A DNA stretch of 42,826 nucleotides, from the NCBI GenBank assembly GCA_015065335.1, contig SVQM01000006.1, forward strand, positions 1-42,826, written 5' to 3'. Below, one piece after another: positions 27,498-36,324 of this stretch (positions within the stretch are counted from its first letter, which is position 1; the number at the start of each line of letters is the position of its first letter). A program made the translations under genes and the position numbers. The DNA comes from Oscillospiraceae bacterium. GTDB lineage: Bacteria; Bacillota; Clostridia; Oscillospirales; CAG-272. Below the pieces are notes generated by a model that saw only the letters and a list, made by a program, of their open reading frames with translations, had not been told where the DNA came from and made no database searches.

Positions 27498-28235
27498 ATG
27501 ATCAGCTTTATTCTTGACGGTATTCTTATTGCAATTTGCGCCTTTGTGCTTTTTTTCAGCGTGAAGCGAGGATTTGTCAGAACAATCCTGTCCATCGTTT
27601 CTTCAGTTGCGGCGATCCTTATATCTGTCGTTTTTACTCCCACCGTTTCGGAATTTATTTACAATAAATTTCTTCTGAATTCCATAACATCAGGGATATC
27701 CGGTACAGTTTCGTCCCTTGCCGGATCTGATGACGGATCCGGTGTCATAAAACTCTTTGAGGATATGCCTGAGGCTTTTGACAATATTCTCACGAGATAC
27801 AATGTCAGTAATTCTTCTGCTGCCTCAATGCTTGAGGGTGCAAAAAACGGAACGGAAAATGTAAGCAGTATTTCCGAGAAGATCGCATCTCCGGTGGCTT
27901 CTACGATATCGAATGCACTTGCTTTTATTATCTGTTTTGTAGTTGCAATGATAATCCTTAAGATAATCATTGCAGTGATTGATAATTTCTTCAAGCTCCC
28001 TCTGCTTAATTCAGCAAATAAAACAGCAGGGGTAATTCTCGGTGTCGTGCTTGTCTTTGTAGTACTGTCAGTATACAGCAGTGTAGCAGTTCAGCTTGTT
28101 GATGCACTCGGATCAGTTTCACCGGAGCTTTTTGGAAAAAATGCTATTGACGGCACGATCATAGTTAAATTTTTCTCCGAGCATAACATATTCGGAATAA
28201 TAAAAGATGCTATTTCAAAAAACACAGTACTGTAA
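27498..28235 (+). CDS. CvpA family membrane protein
   Basis: SFILDGILIAICAFVLFFSVKRGFVRTILSIVSSVAAILISV; KLPLLNSANKTAGVILGVVLVFVVLSV. Confidence 0.85.
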   Translation: MISFILDGILIAICAFVLFFSVKRGFVRTILSIVSSVAAILISVVFTPTVSEFIYNKFLLNSITSGISGTVSSLAGSDDGSGVIKLFEDMPEAFDNILTRYNVSNSSAASMLEGAKNGTENVSSISEKIASPVASTISNALAFIICFVVAMIILKIIIAVIDNFFKLPLLNSANKTAGVILGVVLVFVVLSVYSSVAVQLVDALGSVSPELFGKNAIDGTIIVKFFSEHNIFGIIKDAISKNTVL

Positions 28236-28308
28236 ATAGCTGCAGGCGACTAATTAAAAATTAAAACAGGAGTGCCCCAATATCCCATAGGGGCGAAATT
28301 CAGAGCTG

Positions 28309-30633
28309 ATGATGGTTTGTTCAAGATGTCACAAAAGACCCGCTGTGGTCTTTATCACAAAATTAGAAGGTGGAGAATCCAAAAACGAAGGGCTTTGTAT
28401 TACATGTGCCCGTGAGCTTGGAATAAAGCCTGTAAACGATATTATTAAAAACATGGGACTCACTGATGAGGACCTGGAACGCATGGACGCCGATATTGAA
28501 AATCTTATGGAGAGCATGGGAGAAGGCGGGCTTCCCGATATTCTGCCTTTTGGTGGAGAATCTATGCCCGGTGATACCCCTGACGGAAAAGCCCCTGTCA
28601 TAAATTTTCAAAAGCTTTTGAAGGAAGGCTTTGGTGCCGCAGCCAACAAAAAAGGCGATAACAAGGAAAATAAGGGAGAATCCAAGGCCAAAAAGGAGCG
28701 AAAGTGCCTTGATACCTACTGTACTAATCTGACGGCGAAAGCCGCAGAAGGAAAGCTCGACCGTGTTGTAGGACGTGACCGTGATCTCGGGCGTGTCATA
28801 CAGATACTTTGCAGACGCCAGAAAAACAACCCTTGTCTTATCGGTGAACCGGGTGTCGGAAAGACTGCGATCGCCGAGGCTCTTGCACAGCGCATCGTAA
28901 ACGGTAATGTTCCGTACATTCTTAAAAACTGTGAGGTATATCTCCTTGATCTTACTGCCCTAGTAGCCGGTACTCAGTTCAGGGGTCAGTTTGAGTCGAG
29001 AGTTCTCACTCTACTCAATGAGATAAAGGCTGCAGGAAATATTATTCTTGTCATTGACGAAGTGCATAATATCGTAGGTGCAGGAGATGCAGAAGGTAGT
29101 ATGAATGCCGCAAATATCCTAAAGCCCGCATTGTCTCGGGGTGAGATTCAGGTGATCGGTGCTACCACTCTTAAGGAATACAGGAAATTCATCGAAAAGG
29201 ATTCTGCACTTGAGCGTCGTTTCCAACCTGTTACGGTAAATGAACCCAGTATCAAGGACACCGAGGAGATTCTTCGCGGCATCAAGCATTATTACGAAAC
29301 ATTCCACGGTATAAATATACCTGACAATATTCTTTCATGGGCTGTACGCCTCAGTGAAAGATATATAACCGACAGATTCCTTCCCGATAAGGCTATCGAT
29401 CTTCTGGATGAGGCAGCATCGCACATATCTCTTTCCAGCAGAGCCATCAACGAAAGAAGGGAAGCTATCGACCGAAAAAATGAGCTTGAGAGAAATCTTT
29501 CCGATATCGAAAGCAAGCCTCCTCAGCCTGATGCCGATCAGTCTGCCACGGAAGAATACTACAAAAATATAGCTGATATGAAAGCCGGGATCATACGTCT
29601 CACAGATCAGATCGACTCACTCAAGGAAGAATGCGACTCCGTCACAATGGAGATTTCCGATCTTGCGGACGTTATTGAGATATGGACAGGCATCCCTGCC
29701 TCAACCATAAATGAAGATGAATTTGACCGTCTTGAACAGCTTGAAGAAAGACTTTCCTCAAAGATCATCGGTCAGGGAGAGGCGGTATCTGCCGTCGCTC
29801 GTGCGATCAAACGTCGCCGTGCAGGTGTTTCTGCAGCCAGACGTCCTGTATCATTCATTTTTGCAGGTCCCACAGGTGTTGGTAAAACTGAGCTTGTAAA
29901 AGTGCTCTCACGGGATCTGTTTTCTACCCCGGATAATCTCGTGAGACTTGATATGAGTGAATACATGGACAAATTCTCCGTGTCAAGAATCGTTGGCTCT
30001 CCTCCCGGATATGTGGGATATGACGACGCAGGACAGCTCACTGAGCGTATCAGAAGACATCCGTATTCGGTAGTTCTTTTCGATGAGATCGAAAAAGCAC
30101 ATCCCGATGTAATGAATATCATGCTGCAGATCCTTGATGACGGACGTATTACCGACTCTGCAGGCCGCGAAGTTAATTTCGAAAATACAGTTATCGTGAT
30201 GACTACCAATGCCGGTGCTCTCGGAGGAAATGCTTATGCCGGCTTTACAAAAGAAGAAAATGGCCGTGATCACGAGAGAACCATGAAAGCCCTCTCCGGA
30301 TTCCTTCGTCCCGAATTCATCAACAGAGTTGATGAGATCATCACTTTCCGTCACCTTGAAAAAGATGACTTCAAAAAGATCGCATCACTTCTTCTTGATG
30401 AGCTTGCCGATGCATTGCGTGATAAGGGGGTATCATTCGGTTACTCCGACACCGCTGCTATGTTCATTGCCAATGAATCTTATTCCGTTAAATACGGTGC
30501 CAGAAATATGCGCAGATACATCCAGACAAAGGTAGAGGATATGATCGCCTCTGAAATGATAAGCTCAAAGGGAAAGCTGTCATCCGTATTCCTTGATGTT
30601 ACGGACGGCAAGCTGACTGTTGAATCTTTATAA
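28309..30633 (+). CDS. ClpE-like Clp ATPase: N-terminal zinc finger plus two AAA+ modules, no Clp_N repeats
   Basis: CSRCHKRPAVVFITKLEGGESKNEGLCITCARELGI CxxC/CxxC; Walker A GEPGVGKTA and GPTGVGKTE; MSEYMDKFSVSRIVGSPPGYVGYDDAGQLTE. Confidence 0.9.
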   Translation: MMVCSRCHKRPAVVFITKLEGGESKNEGLCITCARELGIKPVNDIIKNMGLTDEDLERMDADIENLMESMGEGGLPDILPFGGESMPGDTPDGKAPVINFQKLLKEGFGAAANKKGDNKENKGESKAKKERKCLDTYCTNLTAKAAEGKLDRVVGRDRDLGRVIQILCRRQKNNPCLIGEPGVGKTAIAEALAQRIVNGNVPYILKNCEVYLLDLTALVAGTQFRGQFESRVLTLLNEIKAAGNIILVIDEVHNIVGAGDAEGSMNAANILKPALSRGEIQVIGATTLKEYRKFIEKDSALERRFQPVTVNEPSIKDTEEILRGIKHYYETFHGINIPDNILSWAVRLSERYITDRFLPDKAIDLLDEAASHISLSSRAINERREAIDRKNELERNLSDIESKPPQPDADQSATEEYYKNIADMKAGIIRLTDQIDSLKEECDSVTMEISDLADVIEIWTGIPASTINEDEFDRLEQLEERLSSKIIGQGEAVSAVARAIKRRRAGVSAARRPVSFIFAGPTGVGKTELVKVLSRDLFSTPDNLVRLDMSEYMDKFSVSRIVGSPPGYVGYDDAGQLTERIRRHPYSVVLFDEIEKAHPDVMNIMLQILDDGRITDSAGREVNFENTVIVMTTNAGALGGNAYAGFTKEENGRDHERTMKALSGFLRPEFINRVDEIITFRHLEKDDFKKIASLLLDELADALRDKGVSFGYSDTAAMFIANESYSVKYGARNMRRYIQTKVEDMIASEMISSKGKLSSVFLDVTDGKLTVESL

Positions 30634-30647
30634 TCATTGGAGTAGCT

Positions 30648-32789
30648 ATGGATAATGGTACAGGATGGAAGAAAAAACACCCATCTGAGATCATGAGAGC
30701 CCTTGGATCTGATGAATCCGTCGGACTGAGACGAAGATCTGTCAGTGAGCTCAGACACAGGCTCGGAAAGAATGATCTGTGGAATACCGGACACCCTCTT
30801 ATGTTCTTCAGAACCGAAAGCGGTTTTTCCGTTGTCGGATGTATTGTAATGGTTATATCCGCACTTTCTGCGGCTGCATTTGAAAAATGCAGTGACGCAC
30901 TGTTTATCTTTCTTTCGTTGTTTGCCGGATGTGTTGTCACATTTGCTGTTTATATCTCATGTGGTATCCTTTGCAAAAAGAACTGCAGTAAATGGATCCC
31001 CGTATGTACCGTCATGCGTGAGGGGAAAATCATCGTAATACGTGCAGACGCTCTTGTTTCCGGTGATATCGTTATGCTCTCAGGAGGAGATACTGTTTGT
31101 GCAGATCTCAAGCTTATTGAGGCTGATGAGCTGTTTGTAAAAGATATCTCTCTAAATAAAAATGATAATATCGTACAAAAATATTCCGCATACGGTGCAC
31201 TTATCTCAGATGAACAAGCCATGCCCGACGATTTTATCTGTGCAGGCTCACAGATCATTTCCGGAAGTGCAAAAGCTGTTGTATGTGCTGTAGGTGAGAG
31301 AACTGATATCGGAAAGAAAAGAAAGATAAATCTTATCCCTCAAGCCGAACCTCAGGAGCTTCGTGTTTCACGAAAGCTCGGTACAGCTACAGGTACATTT
31401 GCAATGATATTTGCTTTTGTTGCGGTGGTAATAGGTGTATTTTCACCTTTTTTGGCAACTGATTTCATCGGACTTCTTCTTATTTTTCTTGCTTATGCAG
31501 TTTCTGCAGGCGGTGAGCTTATCTCGATCTTGTGCTGTCTCAAATACGTTCTTTCCATGCGTTTTTGTGCCGATAACGACGTTGTCGTGCGAGATATTGG
31601 TGCTCTGGAATACTTTATTTCATGTGACGGTATCGCTGTTGAAAATTCGTCTTTGATGAAAACAGGTACTTCCAAACTGAATTTATCTTTTGCATCAGAT
31701 AAGATCATTGAGCCCGGAAGCATTGAAGGTGATGAATTATTCTCTCTCCTTTACACGGGAACCGGATACGGAAAAGGGAAGTACGGCTCCGAAGTAGTAC
31801 GGTCACTGACGGAGCATCTATCCGACAGATGTGATTATCAAAAATTTGTATCGGGCATTGAGACGACCAAGATCGTTCTCGAACACAAATCTGTCGGTGG
31901 AGTACACAATTGTCTCTATGCCTCGGGCGGAGAATACTATTTTTTGCTTACCGGAGCCATTGATGAGGTCATTAGTAAATGTACGAAGCTCAGTACGCCT
32001 AACGGTTTTTCTGCCCTTGACAGAAGTATTCTTTCTGATATCCTCAGTGCGGCATCGGATGCATCAAAAAATTCCAATTCACTCATTGCAGTCGCTGTCA
32101 GAAAATCGCCGTACAACAGTATGAAGCGTATGTCTGTGCTGGCAAACGATCTTGCTTTTGTAGGATTTATTGCAGTTGATACACCTGCTGATCCAAGACT
32201 TGTTTCCGATCTTGCATTTCTCAAAAGGGAACACGTTCCGTTTTTTCATTTTACAGACGGAAGTGGTGAGGAGGTAAGCTTCGCACGCCGTGCCGGTATA
32301 ATAAACAGCAGGGACGATCTTGTATTCGGCAATGATCCCGACACAGCTGTCACAAAGCTTCTTTCTGAAAAAAGCTACGGCGGTACTGTTTGTATCGGTG
32401 ATGAGAGTGAGATGTCTGCTGTTCTCGGTTCTGCAAAAAATGCAGGAAAAAGACTTATTTGCATCGGGAATTCCGACCATATGCGCACATCAGGCTTGTC
32501 TGTAGTAACAGGGAAACCTCTTCCGGGAACAGGCGCTTTTGTCTCCTGCGGTGAGAATAAATGTGTGACTGCTGTTATAGGAATTATTAAGATCCTCGGT
32601 GAAATGTCACGAAGATTCGGTGCAGCGAAAAAATATCTCACCATATCTGCTGTAGTACGTGCTGTATTTGCCGCCTCAGTTTTATTCGGAGTTCCTTATG
32701 TTTACCCTTCAATAATTCTTGCATGGGGCTTCTTGCTTGATTTTGCCGTGGCAGCGGCGATCCTATCACTTGGTCACAAAAAATCATAA
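30648..32789 (+). CDS. P-type ATPase-like protein lacking catalytic motifs (predicted pseudoenzyme)
   Basis: Intact 713 aa ORF with P2-type layout (cation ATPase N-domain, M1-M2, actuator DALVSGDIVMLSGGDTVCADLKLIEADELFVKDISLNKND, M3-M4, P/N region, M5-M6) but with DKTGTLT, TGES, PEGLP and GDGxND all replaced. Confidence 0.82.
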   Translation: MDNGTGWKKKHPSEIMRALGSDESVGLRRRSVSELRHRLGKNDLWNTGHPLMFFRTESGFSVVGCIVMVISALSAAAFEKCSDALFIFLSLFAGCVVTFAVYISCGILCKKNCSKWIPVCTVMREGKIIVIRADALVSGDIVMLSGGDTVCADLKLIEADELFVKDISLNKNDNIVQKYSAYGALISDEQAMPDDFICAGSQIISGSAKAVVCAVGERTDIGKKRKINLIPQAEPQELRVSRKLGTATGTFAMIFAFVAVVIGVFSPFLATDFIGLLLIFLAYAVSAGGELISILCCLKYVLSMRFCADNDVVVRDIGALEYFISCDGIAVENSSLMKTGTSKLNLSFASDKIIEPGSIEGDELFSLLYTGTGYGKGKYGSEVVRSLTEHLSDRCDYQKFVSGIETTKIVLEHKSVGGVHNCLYASGGEYYFLLTGAIDEVISKCTKLSTPNGFSALDRSILSDILSAASDASKNSNSLIAVAVRKSPYNSMKRMSVLANDLAFVGFIAVDTPADPRLVSDLAFLKREHVPFFHFTDGSGEEVSFARRAGIINSRDDLVFGNDPDTAVTKLLSEKSYGGTVCIGDESEMSAVLGSAKNAGKRLICIGNSDHMRTSGLSVVTGKPLPGTGAFVSCGENKCVTAVIGIIKILGEMSRRFGAAKKYLTISAVVRAVFAASVLFGVPYVYPSIILAWGFLLDFAVAAAILSLGHKKS

Positions 32790-32880
32790 AATCCGGAAGT
32801 TTTCGTTTTTCACTTGAAAAAACAAACTTTTTGGTATAAAATAATAGAGATATATAAATCAAAGACAGGAGATGATATAA

Positions 32881-33714
32881 ATGGCAGACGAGAACAACTG
32901 CACACATGACTGTTCTACCTGCTCGGCAAACTGCTCTTCAAGAGAACAGCAGGCGCCCACATTTGAGGCTCCCCATGCGGGATCCAAGATCAAACGAGTT
33001 ATCGGTATCGTTAGCGGAAAGGGAGGAGTAGGTAAATCTATCGTTACCTCCATGCTGTCCGTTATCATGCAGCGTAGAGGACTTAAGACCGCTATCCTTG
33101 ATGCGGATATTACAGGTCCTTCCATCCCAAAGGCTTTTGGCGTAAAGGGACAGGTCTACACCGTAGGTGACGGTCTTATGCCTCTTGAAAGCACCACCGG
33201 TATCAAGGTGATGTCTCTCAATCTTCTTCTCGAAGAAGAGACTCGTCCGGTAGTATGGAGAGGCCCCGTTATTGCAGGAGCTGTTAAGCAGTTCTGGACA
33301 GACGTTATCTGGGAAGATGTAGACTATATGTTCGTTGATATGCCTCCCGGAACGGGTGATGTGCCTTTGACCGTGTTCCAGTCTATTCCTCTTGACGGAA
33401 TCGTTGTTGTAACAACTCCTCAGGATCTTGTTTCAATGATCGTTGAGAAAGCGCTCAACATGGCAAAGCTGATGAATATTCCGATCCTCGGAATCGTTGA
33501 GAACATGGCTTATGTCGAGTGTCCCGATTGCGGAAAAAAGATCAATGTTTTCGGCGGTACAGACCGTGACAATATCGACGGATGCCCCATCATCGGAAAG
33601 CTTCCTCTTGATCCCAAGCTTGCGGCACTTTGCGACAAGGGTATTATCGAGCTCATGGAGAACGATTACCTTGACGCTGCAGCGGATAAGATCGAAGCCT
33701 CTTTTGAGAAATAA
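32881..33714 (+). CDS. Mrp/ApbC/NBP35-family Fe-S cluster carrier ATPase with N-terminal Cys cluster
   Basis: CTHDCSTCSANCSS; GIVSGKGGVGKSIVTSML; ILDADITGPSIPKAFGV; YMFVDMPPGTGDVPLTVFQ; CPDCGKKINVFGG. Confidence 0.95.
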   Translation: MADENNCTHDCSTCSANCSSREQQAPTFEAPHAGSKIKRVIGIVSGKGGVGKSIVTSMLSVIMQRRGLKTAILDADITGPSIPKAFGVKGQVYTVGDGLMPLESTTGIKVMSLNLLLEEETRPVVWRGPVIAGAVKQFWTDVIWEDVDYMFVDMPPGTGDVPLTVFQSIPLDGIVVVTTPQDLVSMIVEKALNMAKLMNIPILGIVENMAYVECPDCGKKINVFGGTDRDNIDGCPIIGKLPLDPKLAALCDKGIIELMENDYLDAAADKIEASFEK

Positions 33715-33727
33715 GTTTTTTAATTAT

Positions 33728-33761
33728 GCGAGAGAACCCTTTTTTCAAAAAGGGTTCTCTC
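33728..33761. repeat. Long inverted repeat downstream of mrp (GCGAGAGAACCCTTTTT-TC-AAAAAGGGTTCTCTCGC)
   Basis: Near-perfect 34-bp palindrome; followed by GCTCTCTCCCAAAAAAC rather than a T-tract. Confidence 0.75.
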
Positions 33762-33910
33762 GCGCTCTCTCCCAAAAAACTTTCAAACTATAATTATTTG
33801 ATAGCAAGTGCAAAACAAAAATTTTTAAAATTAACCAACCTTTCCGAAATCTCTTACACTATATAGTCAAACGGCGCCGTGTTACCCCGGGAAATGAAAG
33901 GCAAAAATGA

Positions 33911-35536
33911 ATGAACAAACAAAGAGTAGATGAGATCATAACCGAATATCTGCCGAAGATCTACGGATTTTCCGTAAAAAAGGCATTCACCTACGATGAA
34001 GCTGAAGAGATATCTGCCATGATCGTAGAACAGGTGTATACTTCACTCCTCAAGATGGATGAAGTGTACAACATCGACGGTTACATACGCAGGATCTCAA
34101 AGCATGCATATTCAAAATATGTCTCATCGGTGAAGCGGCACGAAGGCGTATCTATCGACGGAATGATGATCCCGTTTGAACAGGATTTTACTCTCACCGA
34201 GGAAGTCGAAGACGAGATACTTCGCCTTCGTCGTGAGATCGCATTCCTCACCAAGACTCGACGAGAGATCGTATATTCATTCTATTTTGCGAACAAGAAG
34301 ATATCCCGTATTGCAGATGATATGGGGATTCCCGAGGGGACAGTTAAATGGCATCTTAACAGAGCCAGAAATGAAATGAAGGAAGGATTCACAATGGAAA
34401 GAAAAATAGGAAAACTGGGGATTAACCCCGTTAAAGCAAGAGGTTTCGGACACGGTGGGCATACCGGCAGCAATGACGGTCCCGAGTATTATCTCGGCGA
34501 CAGTCTTAATCTAAATATTGTGTACAGTGTGTACTTTGAACCCCGTACTAAAGAAGAGATCGCAGAAGAGCTCGGTGTGACGCTTGTATTCATTGAGGAC
34601 AGGATCGCCACCCTTGAAGAGAACGGATTCCTCGTAAGACAGGCAGGGGATAAATATACGACGTATGTGCATTTTGATCCCGAAACTTTCTCTCTTGAAA
34701 TGCTTGAAACAAAACGCAAGAGTCAGCTTGAAGTTGCTAAAATGCTGGCAGAGAAGTATGTACCTGCAATTCGTGAATCTATCTCGGGAATCAATGATGT
34801 CTATATTCCGAGTGGAAACAGAGAGCTTTTTGAAGCCGCTATGATCTTCTATGGTATCAATCATTGTTGTTCGTGTAAAACAAACAAAGATCTATCAAAA
34901 TATTATGTCCGTACAACTGCAGGAGGCGAATTTATTTGCTATGTCCGTTTTGAGCAAACACAAAATGATACAGATTATATTGCTACACTTGATCTTCCGG
35001 GATATAACGGATGCGGTGATATGATACGTGATTCTGTAAAGTATCCGTCGGTATCCTCTTGGTCGGTAGATACAAGATATGATACACGTGAGGGTGCATG
35101 GAAGAATAACCTATATTCTGATTATGAATACCTTTATGAATATTTAACCTCTACAATTGACGACATTCCTGCAAATTCGGAAAAGTTTGAAAGATTGAGA
35201 TCAAGAGGATTTATCACAGATGACGGTCGTGTTAATCTAATGATTGCAAAAGGTGATAGAAACACTTTCTTTGATATGATTCCAGAGCCAAACGAGGATA
35301 TTAAAAAAATAATAGCTGATAATTCTCTCGATATAGCAACAATGACAGTAAAGGATTATCCCACACAAATGCAAGATCTTGTTTATGAAATCATTTGCAA
35401 TAATTTTGCTGGCGGATTCACCGTCGCCCTCATGGTCATGGATATCCTCTACTCCAACGGAACATTCCGTCCCCTTACCGAAGACGAGCGTGTCACCTCA
35501 AATCTCATAATGTTCAGTGACGTTCTCCCCAAATAA
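33911..35536 (+). CDS. ECF-type sigma-70 factor with ~370-aa C-terminal extension containing a wHTH-like segment
   Basis: Region 2 (EYLPKIYGFSVKKAFTYDEAEEISAMIVEQVYTSLLKMDEVYNIDGYIRRISKHAYSKYV) and region 4 (LTKTRREIVYSFYFANKKISRIADDMGIPEGTVKWHLNRARNEMKEG), then long extension. Confidence 0.8.
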   Translation: MNKQRVDEIITEYLPKIYGFSVKKAFTYDEAEEISAMIVEQVYTSLLKMDEVYNIDGYIRRISKHAYSKYVSSVKRHEGVSIDGMMIPFEQDFTLTEEVEDEILRLRREIAFLTKTRREIVYSFYFANKKISRIADDMGIPEGTVKWHLNRARNEMKEGFTMERKIGKLGINPVKARGFGHGGHTGSNDGPEYYLGDSLNLNIVYSVYFEPRTKEEIAEELGVTLVFIEDRIATLEENGFLVRQAGDKYTTYVHFDPETFSLEMLETKRKSQLEVAKMLAEKYVPAIRESISGINDVYIPSGNRELFEAAMIFYGINHCCSCKTNKDLSKYYVRTTAGGEFICYVRFEQTQNDTDYIATLDLPGYNGCGDMIRDSVKYPSVSSWSVDTRYDTREGAWKNNLYSDYEYLYEYLTSTIDDIPANSEKFERLRSRGFITDDGRVNLMIAKGDRNTFFDMIPEPNEDIKKIIADNSLDIATMTVKDYPTQMQDLVYEIICNNFAGGFTVALMVMDILYSNGTFRPLTEDERVTSNLIMFSDVLPK

Positions 35537-35548
35537 ATCAATACTTTT

Positions 35549-35590
35549 GAACGACTGAGCCCCTATTTTACGGGGCTCTCGTTCTTTTTT
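35549..35590 (+). terminator. Rho-independent terminator after the sigma-factor gene
   Basis: GAACGA-CT-GAGCCCC...GGGGCTC-TCGTTC then TTTTTT. Confidence 0.85.
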
Positions 35591-35783
35591 ATCGGGTTTG
35601 TCGAAACTAACCGCAAAAAGATAACAAAATATCGGTTTTTTGCCCCTATTTTCCGAAAATATTTTTAAAAATCTATGGAAAAAAGATTTTAAGTATAGTA
35701 TAATATAAGTTGTGGAAAAGTGTAATATAATATCTTTATATTACGTTAACTATTATAACAAAATCCGGGAGGAATTTTGAACT

Positions 35784-36278
35784 ATGAAGAAAAAGATGAC
35801 CACAGTTGCGTTCACAGGAACGCCCGAGCAGCAGGAAAAGCTTGATGCTATCATTGCGGCTCACAAGGGTGAAGAGGGTGCTGTAATGCCCATTCTTCAA
35901 GAAGCTCAGGAAGTATATGGATATCTTCCCGAGGAAGTACAGAAGTACATCTCCCTCGCACTTGATGTCCCCATGTCCGAGGTTTACGGAGTTGCTACCT
36001 TCTACTCACAGTTCCAGCTTAATCCCAAGGGAGAGCACCCCGTTGCAGTATGTCTCGGTACCGCTTGTTACGTTAAGGGCTCCGGTATCCTCATGGATAA
36101 GCTTGAGGAAATGCTCGGTATCGGTAACGGTGAGATCACCGATGACCGTAAATTCAGCCTTGATGCTACCCGTTGCATCGGTGCTTGCGGACTTGCTCCC
36201 GTTCTTACTATCGGTGAGGATGTATACGGAAGACTTGTTCCCGAGGATCTCAAGGATATCATCGCTAAGTATCAGTAA
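35784..36278 (+). CDS. NuoE-like [2Fe-2S] subunit of electron-bifurcating hydrogenase (HydC/HndA-like)
   Basis: GAVMPILQEAQEVYGYLPEEVQKYISLALDVPMSEVYGVATFYSQF; CLGTACYVKGSG; ATRCIGACGLAPVLTI. Confidence 0.94.
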   Translation: MKKKMTTVAFTGTPEQQEKLDAIIAAHKGEEGAVMPILQEAQEVYGYLPEEVQKYISLALDVPMSEVYGVATFYSQFQLNPKGEHPVAVCLGTACYVKGSGILMDKLEEMLGIGNGEITDDRKFSLDATRCIGACGLAPVLTIGEDVYGRLVPEDLKDIIAKYQ

Positions 36279-36324
36279 TTACATATTGCCACAAGGCATA
36301 TGCAGGAAAGGATTGGATTAGATT

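Noticed and set aside
28274-28294. GCCCC...GGGGC hairpin just upstream of the ClpE-like gene
   Set aside because: Only 5 bp with an 11-nt loop; too weak to call a terminator or riboswitch. A CtsR-type direct repeat was looked for and not seen.
30648-32789. Considered annotating the P-type ATPase-like gene as a pseudogene
   Set aside because: The 713-aa frame is uninterrupted, has normal-looking codon use and sits 15 nt after the upstream stop, so a conserved pseudoenzyme is the better reading.
35720-35745. GTAATATA-N7-TATATTAC inverted repeat upstream of the hydrogenase operon
   Set aside because: Real dyad but extremely AT-rich in an AT-rich promoter region, so chance occurrence is likely; not reported as a regulatory site.
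35743-35763. Rex-like inverted repeat (ACGTTA-N7-TAACAA) upstream of the NuoE-like gene
   Set aside because: Spacer is 7 nt rather than the usual 6 of TTGTTA-N6-TAACAA and one half-site is imperfect; could still be tested but not supported as a Rex site.
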